NCBI GenBank assembly: GCA_029990175.1
Contig: JARKIP010000204.1
Span: 124,001-188,000 of the forward strand
Source: Petunia secreta
Lineage: Eukaryota > Streptophyta > Magnoliopsida > Solanales > Solanaceae
Length of the DNA: 64,000 nt
Direction of reading: 5' to 3'
This document shows, piece after piece, positions 22,466 to 32,274 of this stretch. The number at the start of each line of letters is the position of its first letter. Position 1 is the stretch's first letter. The position numbers and the translations under genes were made by a program. The notes below the pieces were generated by a model, which saw nothing but the letters and a program-made list of their open reading frames with translations, did no database searches and was not told where the DNA came from.

Positions 22466-25013
22466 ATGGGTGAGGTTATATTAGGAGTTAATTATCAAGG
22501 TGAATGGGTGGAGCGTTCTAAATGTTTTGCTTGGGTTCCGAAGGTTAAAGAGTCAAGACCCATTCTTGTGCCTAGAGATGTTACGTATGATGTTCTACTT
22601 AACAAAATCATCGGAAGTTGGGGGATAAGAGACAATCTGAGGGACATTTGCATTACTTACATGCTGAGTGTTGCTGCAAATCAAAAGACTCCTCCCGTTA
22701 CAATAAGAAATGATGATGACGTACGCCTTTATATGGCTGACGTTGATCGTAATGGTGCTAGGCCCACTCTAAGTGTAATTGTGGTTTCTACGACGGAGGA
22801 ATATGTTGGTTCTAATGACCAAGAAATGCCAAATAGTGGAGGGCATGATTGTAGTCAGCGATTGGATGACTTACATGAAGAAGTAGAAGAAGACAAAGGA
22901 GGAGCGGTAGAAGAAGACAGGGGAAGGTGTAGATGTAGATGAAGAAAAAGAAGAAGAATTGGAAGAAAAATATATAGAGGAAGATCCTTCCATTTATACT
23001 TCTGCGTTTCCAACACAAAGCAGCGAGCCGATATTTCACTTCTTCGATGGCACAGGTTTTGAAAAAGGTTTGACTTTCGCCAATAAGAAAGAACTGGTCA
23101 CCAAATTGAAGATTGCAGCAGTTAAACATCGTTTTAATTACAAAGCATTGAAGAATACTTTAAAGATTTTTAATGCTAGATGTGTAGATGTGAAATGCAA
23201 ATGGTGGTTAAGTGCAATGAGGTATAAAAGTAATGATAGGTTCTACATTAGCGTTTACAATAACTTGCACACATGCGGTGTCCAACATCATTCTAGTCAT
23301 AATTCACACGCCTCTGCCCAGATAATTGGTGAGTTCATGAAAGGTAAATATTTAATAGGAAAAGGTCCAACCACAAAAGCTGTCAGGGAGTCCCTTAACA
23401 ACGATTTTGGTTGTAAGGTTAGCTACTGGAAATGTCTTAGAGGCTGTCAATTTGCAAAAGCTTTGATACGGGGAACACATGAGAAAGGTATTGAAATTCT
23501 TGATGCTTATGCCTATATGGTTAGGAGTAAGAATCCAGGAACCAAGACAGATTTGAGGCTTTCTAGCACAGGGAAGTTCTTGTATTTTTTTCTCTCATAT
23601 GGAGCGTGGATCAGGGGATTTACTTACGTGAGAAAAGTCCTAGCCGTTGACGGTACACATTTGTCAGGCGAGTATGGAGGGGTGTTGTTGTCTGCTGTTG
23701 CTCAGGATGCAATGAGTCACGTATTCCCTGTTGCTTTTTGTGTTGTAGACAAAGAGTGTGACGCCTCATATGAGTATTTTTTCGAACAATTACGATGTAT
23801 AGTTTCAGATAGTGAAGAGTTGTGCATTGTTTCGGATAGACATCCGAGCATCTCGAAAATGGTCGCCCAAGTGTTTCCTTCTGCACACTATGGAGTTTGC
23901 ATGTGGCACCTAGGTGAAAGCATCCGAACAAAGTTTCAGTTTGGATTCAGTCTTCATAAATACTACACTGCAGCAAAGGCATACAGGGTAGAGGAGTTCG
24001 CTGATGCTATGAATGAGATCAGGACTATTGATTGGAGGGTAGCGGATTATCTTGAAAATGTTGTTGGCTATCATAGATGGAGCAGATTATATTTCCCAAG
24101 AAACAGGTAAAGTATAATAACAAGGTCTGATATTACTGTCTGCTTTCAGTATGTTCCAAGCGTCACACTACGCGTTCCGAACATAACACATATGTGCCCA
24201 GAACATTAAGAAGAAATTTTATTTTCTATACATGTTCCGAACCTCCTATTGTCGTTCTGAACTTATGCTTCATGTTAGGAACATCTTTTGGTTATTATAA
24301 TATATATTCTTTTTAATAGGTTTCAAGTTACGACATCAAACATAGCTGAGTCCATTAACTCCATGCTGAAGAAGCAAAGAGAATACCCCATTGCTGCACT
24401 CATGAAGGATATAGGTAGGAATTTTGCGGAAAAATTCCACACTAGGGCTATGAAGTTAATCAACCACCCAAATTTATGCGTCCCAGACGTTGAAATAAAA
24501 ATAAGGAAGAATAAAGAAGTGGGAGACAAGCTAGTTGTCAACAGGAAGGGAACTTATGGTTTTGAAATCATTAGTCCAGGGTATGAGGCAGAAGTTGATC
24601 TACATGAGAGGACATGTACATGTAGGGAGTTTGATCTTGATCAGTTACCTTGTGTACATGCTATGACAGAAATTAGGGGGTTGCATGGCGATGAATATGG
24701 AAGTAGAGTGTATGAATACACTTCTGGATATTACACAACACAAGCATACATCCTTGCCTATGCAGAACCTGTCAATGCAGTGCCTCCTGAAGAATCATCG
24801 GTCGTCCCTGCTGAAGAGATACTTTATCCAGTGCCTCTGCTCCCAAAGCCGAACAACCGTGGAAGGAGAAGGGTTAACCGGATTCGATCTATTGGGGAAC
24901 GTCTTCCAAAGAGGAGAAATAAATGTGGCAACTGCAAGAGATATGGTCACAAAAAAACTACATGCCCCGTTGTTCGTAGTGGAACTGAGGCTACAAGCCA
25001 GCCTACAAATTGA
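22466..25013 (+). pseudogene. MULE transposase (MURA-like), one apparent frameshift
   Basis: Starts MGEVILGVNYQGEW at 22466, just after an acceptor-like TTTATTGCAG. Segment 1 (22466 to about 22918) is the N-terminal region found in plant MULE transposases. The acidic linker shifts frame around 22918, then continues without stop through 24106. GT-AG intron 24107-24319; exon 2 is 24320-25013. The second part has the MudR/FLYWCH-like DNA-binding region (CVDVKCKWWL, NLHTCGVQHH), then the transposase domain with D at 23649 (LAVDGTHLSG) and D at 23835 (CIVSDRHPSISK), then AESINSMLK. A SWIM zinc finger CTCREFDLDQLPCVHAM follows, then a CCHC knuckle CGNCKRYGHKKTTC near the C-terminus. With a single linker lesion this is the better preserved of the two transposases. 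The break could alternatively be a misread small intron. Confidence 0.9.
24107..24319 (+). other. Transposase intron carrying motif copies
   Basis: GT-AG intron with GCGTTCCGAACATA, ATGTTCCGAACC, CGTTCTGAACTT and CATGTTAGGAACATC within 213 bases. The flanking coding exons lack the motif. Confidence 0.85.
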
Positions 25014-25428
25014 GTTTGTGAATTGGACGAAGCATCATCCTCGTTATAATTTCGATTATTTGGATTTCTATTTGAATTGCATAATGGACTATTCGTCCTA
25101 CTTGTATAATTTATATTGTGTTCATATTTGCTTTACTAGTTTCTTGGTTTAGTTGTGCACATATTTGCTTTGCTGCATCTTTTTCAATTATGTTGTGCCC
25201 ATATTTGCTTATTGTTCGCAACACATCCAGAGTTGTTTAGGATATTACATTTGATGTTCGGAACGATGTCAAGGCATGCGAAACCTTGTGAGTTCTTTAT
25301 TTCACAATTCATAGTCGTAGCATTCAGTGCTACCTTCGAGAAGATGTTCGGAACATCTTGTCAAGAATATTATATTATACTTTTATACGTGACGTTCCGA
25401 ACAAGACATTCAAAATTTAAAAGACACA
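25014..25428. other. Transposase 3' UTR / spacer with motif copies
   Basis: No gene. Contains GATGTTCGGAACGATG near 25253, the perfect palindrome at 25344-25356 and GACGTTCCGAAC near 25391, leading into the promoter of the first small gene. Confidence 0.7.
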
Positions 25429-25481
25429 AACGGCTACAATGAACAGTTGGGATGCTCAAATACCAATACACCAAACGGCTA
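25429..25481 (+). promoter_or_regulatory. Two MSA-like AACGGCTA elements of small gene 1
   Basis: AACGGCTA at 25429-25436 and 25474-25481, both matching the AACGGYYA core of the MYB3R-bound MSA element known for G2/M expression in plants. The surrounding sequence (ACACAAACGGCTACAAT and CAAATACCAATACA) recurs at the second small gene. Confidence 0.55.
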
Positions 25482-25607
25482 AAATACAAGTTGGTTGCTG
25501 CAACAGTCACGTCAAAACACACGCACACTTGTAAAATATGCGCCCCTTCATTTGCCAATTATACTAAAAAGGCGTGCAATAGAAATTAAAAGCCACTTCA
25601 AAACATC

Positions 25608-25615
25608 TATAAATA
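25608..25615 (+). promoter_or_regulatory. TATA box of small gene 1
   Basis: TATAAATA, 228 bases before the ATG, a distance that includes a 125-base 5'-UTR intron. Confidence 0.65.
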
Positions 25616-25835
25616 CCTCCTTGATGAATACCCAATTCACAATTCATTTTGCATTAACCAAGTATCAAGTTCAGTTTTCAGCAGTTTCTATCAAGGAAGA
25701 ACAAGTTGAGGTACTCAAGTTTTCCGTATTATCTACGTTTTTCATAAAATAATTTCAAAATCTAATCTGTTTATAATTCCATAAATATAACTCCACTTTG
25801 AATCTTTTCTTAATTTTAAAAAACTTTTCATGCAG

Positions 25836-26099
25836 ATGGCCAATAATGCATTTAACGATCCATGGAATAAGTACCACCGAGTCCGAGAGCCTCCAAACAA
25901 GTCGCTTCCTACAAGACTGCTAGACGTGCACTTTGAAGTTGTTGACATCAAGGAGGTAGCAGATAATTGCGAGAGGTCCATTCAAACACTCGAGACAAAA
26001 CTTGAGCAGATGCAATTGCAGTTAGATAGGATTGAGAGGGTTTTGCAAAATCAATTCGGTGGAGGGCCAAACAATAACGAAGACGCTATTATATATTAG
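25836..26099 (+). CDS. Small gene 1: 87-residue coiled-coil protein in MULE 1
   Basis: Starts MANNAFNDPWNKYH. The ATG at 25836 sits directly after a TTTTCATGCAG acceptor; a matching donor (GAG then GTACTC at 25711) implies an intron in the 5' UTR, which fixes this start. Residues about 30-72 form a heptad-rich helix (CERSIQTLETKLEQMQ, LQLDRIERVLQNQF), a likely coiled coil for self-association. The tail is Gly/Asn-rich. It has its own TATA box and two AACGGCTA elements. I do not recognise the family. The open frame, gene-like promoter and intron argue it is a real transposon accessory gene. It may work with the two later small genes, with which it shares promoter sequence but no obvious protein similarity. 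Confidence 0.6.
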   Translation: MANNAFNDPWNKYHRVREPPNKSLPTRLLDVHFEVVDIKEVADNCERSIQTLETKLEQMQLQLDRIERVLQNQFGGGPNNNEDAIIY

Positions 26100-26589
26100 T
26101 TGTTTAAGTAGTTGTACTGTTTATGAATATGCTTTTGTATCTCTTTTCAATTAATATTATTATAAAGGTCTTTAATTAGTACTGTTAAATCGTCTCCAAA
26201 CCATCATATTTGCTTATAGTTCGCAACACAACAACAGTCGTTTAGGATATTAAATACGATGTTCTAAACGATGACTTGTTCTACTCCATTTCTGGAAAAG
26301 TTAATAAATTCATACACCACGTTCGGAACATAAAGAATGTGTTCCAACATAAACATATATGTTTGGAACGCATCTGGTATGTTCCAGGTATAAATGATAA
26401 TCATTAACATTATACACGTCCAAATATCCAGAATATAGTGATAAATGATGTTCATTTTAACTAGAAAGTACAATTTATACTTGTTCGAAAAAAAACGTGA
26501 CAAATGATGCTCGTTTCGCTTGAAAGGACCAAATATAGTTGGTAGACTAATTAGAGCGATAAATGTTGACAATTATCAGTAGTGACGAC
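26100..26589. other. Spacer with degenerate motif copies, no gene seen
   Basis: Contains CACGTTCGGAACATA near 26320, ATGTGTTCCAACATA and ATGTTTGGAACGC, then leads into the tandem array. Confidence 0.7.
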
Positions 26590-28500
26590 CAATTGAGTGA
26601 CAAGTGATGATCATCTATCGTAAGGTTGTTTTAGAACAACCTATTGATGTTCGTCGCATTAAAAGGCTGTTCGGATCGCACAGTTTTTAATGTTGCTATC
26701 TTCATCGTATGATGATCCATACATGTATCTAGTTTCGAACATCAACTTGAAGTTTGTCACATTTATGTGTCGTTCCGCGCGCCCTGTTCATTTTTTCACA
26801 ATTAGAGTAGTTAGCGCGACAAAATATGATGATTATGTGACTATAAGTGACCAATTATACTTGCAAGAGTGATAAATTCATCAAATTTCATCCGAAAGAC
26901 CACTTAGAGTAGTTTGTGTGACAAATGATGATCATTATAGGTAGAAATGGCCAACTAGACTTGTTAGAGTGACAAATGATGATCACCATGTAAAGAAATG
27001 ACCCACTATACTTGTAATAGTGACAATGATGATCACTATCACTATAAATGAACCACTATACTTGCTAGAGTGACAAATGTTTATCCATACATGCATCTAG
27101 TTTCGAACATCAACTAGAAGTTTGTCGCTTATGTGTGTTGTTCCGAGCGCCCTGTTCAATTTATTATCTCTTCATCATACTTTTTCAACATTAGAGTAGT
27201 TAGCGCGACAATATATGATGATTATGTGACTATAAGTGACCAATTGTACTTGCAAGAGTGATAAATTCATCAAATTTCATCAGAAAGACCACTTAGAGTA
27301 GTTAGAGTGACAAATGATGATTATTATACCTACAAATGACCCACTATACTTGGTTAGAGTGACAAATGATGATCATTATACCTACAAATATCCCACTAGA
27401 CTTGTTAGAGTGACAAATGATGATCATTATAATTAGAAATGGCCAACTAGACTTGTTAGATTGACAAATGATGATCATTATACCTACAAATGACCTACTA
27501 CACTTGTTAGACTGACAAATGATGATCATTATAAGTAGAAATTGCCAACTAGACTTGTTAAATAGACAAATGATGATCATAATACCTACAAATGACCCAC
27601 TACACTTGTTAGACTGACAAATGATGATCACTATTACTAGAAATGACCCACTATACTTGTAAGAGTGACAAATGATGATCAAAATACCTATAAATGACCC
27701 ACTACACTTGTTAGACTGACAAATGATGATCACTATCACTAGAAATGACCCACTATACTTGTACGAGTGACAAATGATGATCATTATACCTACAAATGAC
27801 CCACTAGACTAGTTAGATAGATAAATGATGATCACCATGTAAAGAAATGACCCATTATACTTGTAAGAGTGACAAATGATGATCATTATAGCTACAAATT
27901 ACCCACTTCACTTGTTAGAGTGAAAAATGATGATCATTATACCTACAAATGACCCACTACACTTGTTAGAATGATAAATGATGATCACCATGTAAAGAAA
28001 TGACCAACTATACTTGGATCTCAGATAAATGATGATCACTATTACTATAAATGCCCAATTAGAGTTGTAAGTATGACAAATGATGATCAATATGATAAGA
28101 AATGACCCACTATACTTATAAGAGCGACAAATGATGATCACTATCACTATATATTCTCGTTATAGGGAGAAATGATGATCCATACATACATCTTGTTTCG
28201 AACATCCACTTGATGTTTGTGAAAACACTCGTGATGTTCCGCGCGCAAATATCTATTATTTCTATCATCATCAATGTTTCCACAGTTAGAGCAGTTAGAG
28301 TGACAAATGATGATAATTATAGAACTATAAGTTTGTGACCAATATGCATATATATATTCATAAACTTCCATCACCAAGAACACTTAGAGTAGTTAGACTT
28401 AGAACTGATGATCATTGTTACTATAAATGGCCAGTTACACTTGTAAAAATTACATTGTGACATTATAATTAAAGGGCTATGATCATACGTTCACTCTGAA
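26590..28500 (+). repeat. 51-bp tandem array with higher-order motif-bearing blocks
   Basis: The core period is 51 bp: GACAAATGATGATC starts at 27309, 27361, 27412, 27463 and 27514 and continues for about 16 copies to 28150. Each unit carries ACAAATGACCCAC and CTTGTTAGAGT. About half a dozen more units lie at 26590-27080. Blocks beginning CCATACAT at 26717, 27085 and 28180 carry motif relatives (GTTTCGAACATC, GTTCCGCGCG) and form a second-level repeat; the first two are 368 bp apart. Because 51 is divisible by 3, long periodic minus-strand open frames appear; they are not genes. Confidence 0.92.
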
Positions 28501-28798
28501 TTACCATGTATACTTGTTATAGTGACAAATCATTATCCATCTCTCTTGTTGTTTTGAACATGCTATTAATGTTTGTCACATGAACATCTTGTTCGGAGCG
28601 CCATTTTTCGATGTTGCTATCTTCATCGTATTGTTTTTGAAAATGTTCAGAACAAATAGCGATATGATTGAAACAACTACGATGTCGTGCAGAACGTCTT
28701 CGGTACAATGGTAATTTACAGGACAACATAACAATTTCAATTGAAATTTCTTGATCATTAGTACACAAATCATAACAATTGGAAATAAATAATAGAAC
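28501..28798. other. Array edge and 3' flank of the zf-GRF gene
   Basis: A further degenerate higher-order block around 28530-28640 (CTTGTTCGGAGCGCC) and then the downstream flank of the minus-strand gene. No gene seen. Confidence 0.6.
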
Positions 28799-29215
28799 CT
28801 AAAGTATGAACCAACACTTGATCCAAGTACAGAATATGAGAACAATTAGCACCTCAACTAGCAGTACCCCAATACCCAAAATTTTCCGCCATAACCGTGC
28901 CTCTTTCCTCTCTTCTTCAACAGCTTTCAACTTCTTAAGTAGACCCCATATTACTCTCTTCGCTTGATCTGACATCTCTTCATCATGCCATCTAAAGTAG
29001 TTGCAACCATTTGCCTACATAAAAAAAAAGAAAATAAATACAACAAACAAATGACTACAAGAAAAAAAATAAACCCATCGCCTAACCTGACCATATTTGC
29101 ATCCGTAAAACCTCCTTCCTGGGTTTAGTTGAGTCCACGATGTTGTTAACTTCGCATAATCGCCACATTGACAAAATGGTACTACACTGCCACTATTAAC
29201 GGATCTACTAGACAT
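28799..29215 (-). CDS. zf-GRF protein with C-terminal membrane helix, two exons, intact
   Basis: Exon 1 is 29215-29087 (43 codons), intron 29086-29015 with GT-AG borders, exon 2 is 29014-28799 (stop TAG). The 114-residue product has a GRF-type zinc finger at about residues 15-58: FCQCGDYAKL, NPGRRFYGCKYGQ, ANGCNYFRWHDEE, with ligands Cys-x-Cys, Cys and Cys. A charged helix follows (EEMSDQAKRV, KAVEEERKEARL), then a hydrophobic segment near the end (ILGIGVLLVEVLIVLIFC) that looks like a membrane anchor. GRF fingers bind nucleic acid, often single-stranded DNA, in other proteins; small plant zf-GRF proteins with a terminal TM are common near transposons. The exon join is strongly supported because the finger is split precisely across it. 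No lesion is visible. The role in the element is unknown. Confidence 0.85.
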
Positions 29216-29373
29216 TTTAATATAGATGTTTGATTTAATTTTGTAAACTGGTTTTATAAATAATGAACGGATATATAATGTGTTGGGTGGTGTATTTTTA
29301 TTACCGTTGGTAAATAAATATTGTTCACGCGCCCAATGTAATAATTTATAACGCATTTGGTCTAGATCGATAG
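29216..29373 (-). promoter_or_regulatory. Promoter of the zf-GRF gene
   Basis: On the minus strand a TATTTATAAAA box lies near 29251-29262, about 40 bases above the ATG. CCAACGG, an MSA-like core, lies at 29304-29310. The divergent plus-strand small gene 2 shares this intergenic region with the motif pair at 29374 and 29475. Confidence 0.5.
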
Positions 29374-29487
29374 ATGTTCGGAACATCAATCAAGGAAAAT
29401 TCAAAAACGGCTACAATACTAATGCACCTATCAGCTAGACTAGGTTGCAGGTAGGTAGCAGCTAGGTTGCAATGATGTTCGGAACAT
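29374..29487. promoter_or_regulatory. Two perfect ATGTTCGGAACAT palindromes in a divergent promoter region
   Basis: Copies at 29374-29386 and 29475-29487, about 100 bp apart, between the divergent zf-GRF gene and small gene 2. A third relative, GACGTTCGGAACC, lies near 29537. Confidence 0.85.
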
Positions 29488-29621
29488 CTTTTCAAGGATA
29501 CGTTACACGAATTCTTCTCCCTACTTATATAGGCTGACGTTCGGAACCACGTTCAAAATTTGAAATACACAAACGGCTACAATTAAGCCACCCAAATACC
29601 AATACATACATCAAACGGCCG
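29406..29621 (+). promoter_or_regulatory. MSA-like elements of small gene 2
   Basis: AACGGCTA at 29406-29413 and 29572-29579, and AACGGCCG (core only) at 29614-29621. The ACACAAACGGCTACAAT context is identical to that at small gene 1. Confidence 0.55.
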
Positions 29622-29650
29622 CAAACGTTTCGGTTGCCTCTCTTTGCTTC

Positions 29651-29658
29651 TATAAATA
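29651..29658 (+). promoter_or_regulatory. TATA box of small gene 2
   Basis: TATAAATA, 89 bases before the ATG at 29740. Confidence 0.65.
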
Positions 29659-29739
29659 CCCCATCATTCAAAGTATTTCAATCAACATTCATCAACTTAC
29701 AATTCAAACCATTTCAATTCAAACCATTCATCATAAAAA

Positions 29740-30099
29740 ATGGCACGTCAACCAAGAACAAGAGGTGGCAACACGGCCAGAGGAGCCTCCACTCCCAGAG
29801 GAACCTCCACGGCGAGAGGAGCCTCCGCGGCTAGAGGAGCCTCCACATCGAGGCAAAACACAGCTGTTGCATTAGCATTTGCAGACGAACCACAAACTGA
29901 AAGAGCTATTGACATATTGGAACAACTAAGGGCAGAAGTGTGGGGTTGGAAGTTCCAGTTTGAGGGATTCCTACATGGCTACAGAAAGGACGTCAGAAAG
30001 ATGATGAAGGTTTTGCGAATGATGAAAAGAATGCTCAAAGGGCTGCTAGCTGATAAGGCGATGCATTACCTTGACTTCTACTCCTCTCCTTCACGCTAG
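29740..30099 (+). CDS. Small gene 2: RG-rich N-terminus plus basic helical protein
   Basis: 119 residues starting MARQPRTRGGNTARG. Residues 1-42 are an Arg/Gly/Ala/Ser repeat region built from RGAS/RGTS units (five or more), resembling an RNA- or DNA-binding RG-rich tail. A helical region follows: AIDILEQLRAEVWGWKFQ, FEGFLHGYRKDVRKMMK, MMKRMLKGLLADK. The repeat units are also repeated at DNA level (GGAGCCTCC, GGAACCTCC). It has its own TATA box and MSA-like elements. Small gene 3 is a clear paralogue. The family is not known to me. The open frame with a diverged but similar partner indicates past protein-level selection within the element. Confidence 0.65.
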   Translation: MARQPRTRGGNTARGASTPRGTSTARGASAARGASTSRQNTAVALAFADEPQTERAIDILEQLRAEVWGWKFQFEGFLHGYRKDVRKMMKVLRMMKRMLKGLLADKAMHYLDFYSSPSR

Positions 30100-30552
30100 A
30101 CGTGGATGTTCCTATTAATATTTATTATATAATTTCTTTTTGAATGTTTATAATCTAGTATCTTTTGTTAGAATGCTAGTATAAGTAGCATTCCTTTTGT
30201 AAAGCACTGGCAGTGATGTGCAGTTTCTCCATTTGAATACTAATATAACTAGCATTCTTTTTGTAAAGCTTTACAATGATGATCAATGAAAAATATGCTT
30301 TAGTTCCGGTAAATATGTTCAGAACTACCTGATAACGTTCAGAAAGTTAAACTGTCGTTCGGAAAATAAAACTTGTATATAATGAGATATTCATGTTTCG
30401 AACATTAACTTTACGCGCAGAACATCACACTGTCGTTCTGAACAGAAAATGAAAAGTTTATATGCTCTGTTCAATTTCTATAATTAAATAAACACAACAT
30501 ACCGAGCGACATTCAAAATGTTCCGAACTGCATGTTAAAATCTAAAAGGCAC
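30100..30552. other. Spacer with motif relatives, no gene seen
   Basis: Two short duplicated stretches (TTTTGTTAGAATGCTAGTA-like and TAACTAGCATTC) and many motif variants: ATATGTTCAGAACT, CTGTCGTTCGGAAA, CATGTTTCGAACATT, CTGTCGTTCTGAACA and AATGTTCCGAACTG. Confidence 0.7.
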
Positions 30553-30634
30553 AACGGTTACGAGTTTCGTCAAAAGTCACTTTCAATAAAACCATTCCCA
30601 ACAGACTCGTCGATTGCCATTTTACTCTTATAAT
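30553..30634 (+). promoter_or_regulatory. Promoter of small gene 3 (AACGGTTA and TATAAT)
   Basis: AACGGTTA at 30553-30560 matches AACGGYYA; TATAAT at 30629-30634 lies 43 bases before the ATG. The upstream text ATTCAAAATGTTCCGAAC parallels the other two small-gene promoters. Confidence 0.5.
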
Positions 30635-30671
30635 TACCCAACAGTCACACATTGATTCCACATATTTCAAA

Positions 30672-30986
30672 ATGCCTCGTCGTCCAAGAATAAGGGGAGC
30701 ACCGACAAGAGGAGCATCGAGTTCAAGATGGCCTAGGGTTCCTTCCGCGAGTTCACATTCAGATTCTGAAAATTCGAACGATGGTTTGGACCAGCTGAGG
30801 TATGAAGTGTGTGAATGAAAATTCAAATTCGAAGAATTCTTCCATGATTATAGAAGGGACATAAGAAGGATGAAGAGAATGCTTAAAGGGCTGCTTGCTG
30901 AAAAGGAAATTGATTATGTCACGTACTCCACACCACCAGGAACACCACCTGAAGCACCGCCACAAGCTCCGCAACATGCACCCTAA
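30672..30986 (+). pseudogene. Small gene 3: paralogue of small gene 2 with one premature stop
   Basis: Starts MPRRPRIRGAPTRGASS. The first 48 codons are Arg/Ser-rich, ending LDQLRYEVCE; then TGA at 30816-30818 stands where small gene 2 has the second TGG (Trp) of EVWGWKF, and the frame reopens with KFKFEEFFHDYRRDIRR, MKRMLKGLLAEK and a Pro-rich end (TPPGTPPEAPPQAPQ). A single TGG-to-TGA change would explain the break. It therefore looks like a duplicate of small gene 2 recently disabled by one substitution. Confidence 0.75.
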
Positions 30987-31376
30987 GTTCGATTGCTTAT
31001 GATTATTTTAGTTATAATTTTATATGTCAGTGGTTATATTAAGGAACGATTGTCGTTTCTGTCGTTTCAGAACGAAGTAATATTTTTCCAGGGTAAGCTT
31101 AATTAAATGTTTCTAATGTTTGGAACATCATCCAGTTTTTCAGGAACAACAGTAAGTCGTTCTGGAGCTTATGTAATAATCGTCTAAATTTTAGTCTCAT
31201 TTTCTGTTGAATGCTGAACAACTAAACAATATATAAGAATGTTTGTTTTAATTGCGACTAATTATGGTATCCTTTTAAGCACATCAAAAGCTATTACTTG
31301 GTAAAAGTCATCCATACATAATTACATAACCAAAATAAAAGTTAAAAGATTATCCAAATATTACATATTACCCAAA
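30987..31376. other. Convergent spacer, no gene seen
   Basis: Between small gene 3 and the end of the Ulp1 gene. Contains motif relatives such as AATGTTTGGAACATC near 31118. Confidence 0.6.
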
Positions 31377-32274
31377 TCAAGGCTTCATTTTGCCGTCATA
31401 AATACGAACGGCTAAACGTCGCCTCCACTCATCAGCCATGTTGTCACAAATTTTGTTCATGGGGGTGTATGTAATGAGATGCTCAATGTACATCAACGCG
31501 AACACTCCACAGGATTGCCCATTTAGATTTTGTGGACAACGAGATCTTGGCACTCTCACAAACGACCACATGTCTCCTTCCTTATACATCGGCTCCAAGT
31601 CTTTGAATAACTTAGAATTTCTTATATAGATCGGGAACATGTAGAGAATGAGGACAATTATTGGCAAGAACTTTTCATCATCATTGCAACCATGATTGCA
31701 ATCATACACCCAAACCTTCGCTTCAACCATGTCAAACACCACCATCACGTAGTGATTGTCATTGATGTTGAAGACGGTGAAGATCCTCTTAGCACCAGCC
31801 CAACACCTACCCCCTTGGTAGGCTAGCTTTCCATGTGCATACTTCAGATAATCCTCATCAAACTGATAAGCATTCAACGCCTCATCAAGCGGTATCTTAT
31901 CAGTGTGCGCGTCTAGTTCCAGTTTGTAGTAGCGTTTTTTCATATTTGTTAAGAATGCCATATCCAAAATGAGGTCACTTTGATCGTAATGATCGGGGTA
32001 ATTCAAATGCCTCTCCCGCATCATTGTCATCACAGCTTCTACATACTACATAACATATAAGAGACAAAAATAAATTGGAGTATAAGTGAGTGAAGGAAAG
32101 GTCTGTCTTTCCGAACATCATTCCATGTTCGGAACGACTGTGTGATGTTCTAGAAATCTATGAGAAGCTAGAAATACTTTTGTTGTTCCAAGCATAATAA
32201 GAATTTTCCGAACACAGTTAGAATGTTCCCTACAACGATGTGAAGTTCAGAAAATCAGTCAAAAATAAACTTAC

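Noticed and set aside
27344..28147. Long periodic minus-strand open frames with MIIICHSYKYSGSF-like repeats
   Set aside because: The 51-bp tandem array is a multiple of three, so a stop-free frame arises automatically.
26590..28500. CRISPR-like array
   Set aside because: Units are contiguous and diverged with no unique spacers, inside a plant transposon.
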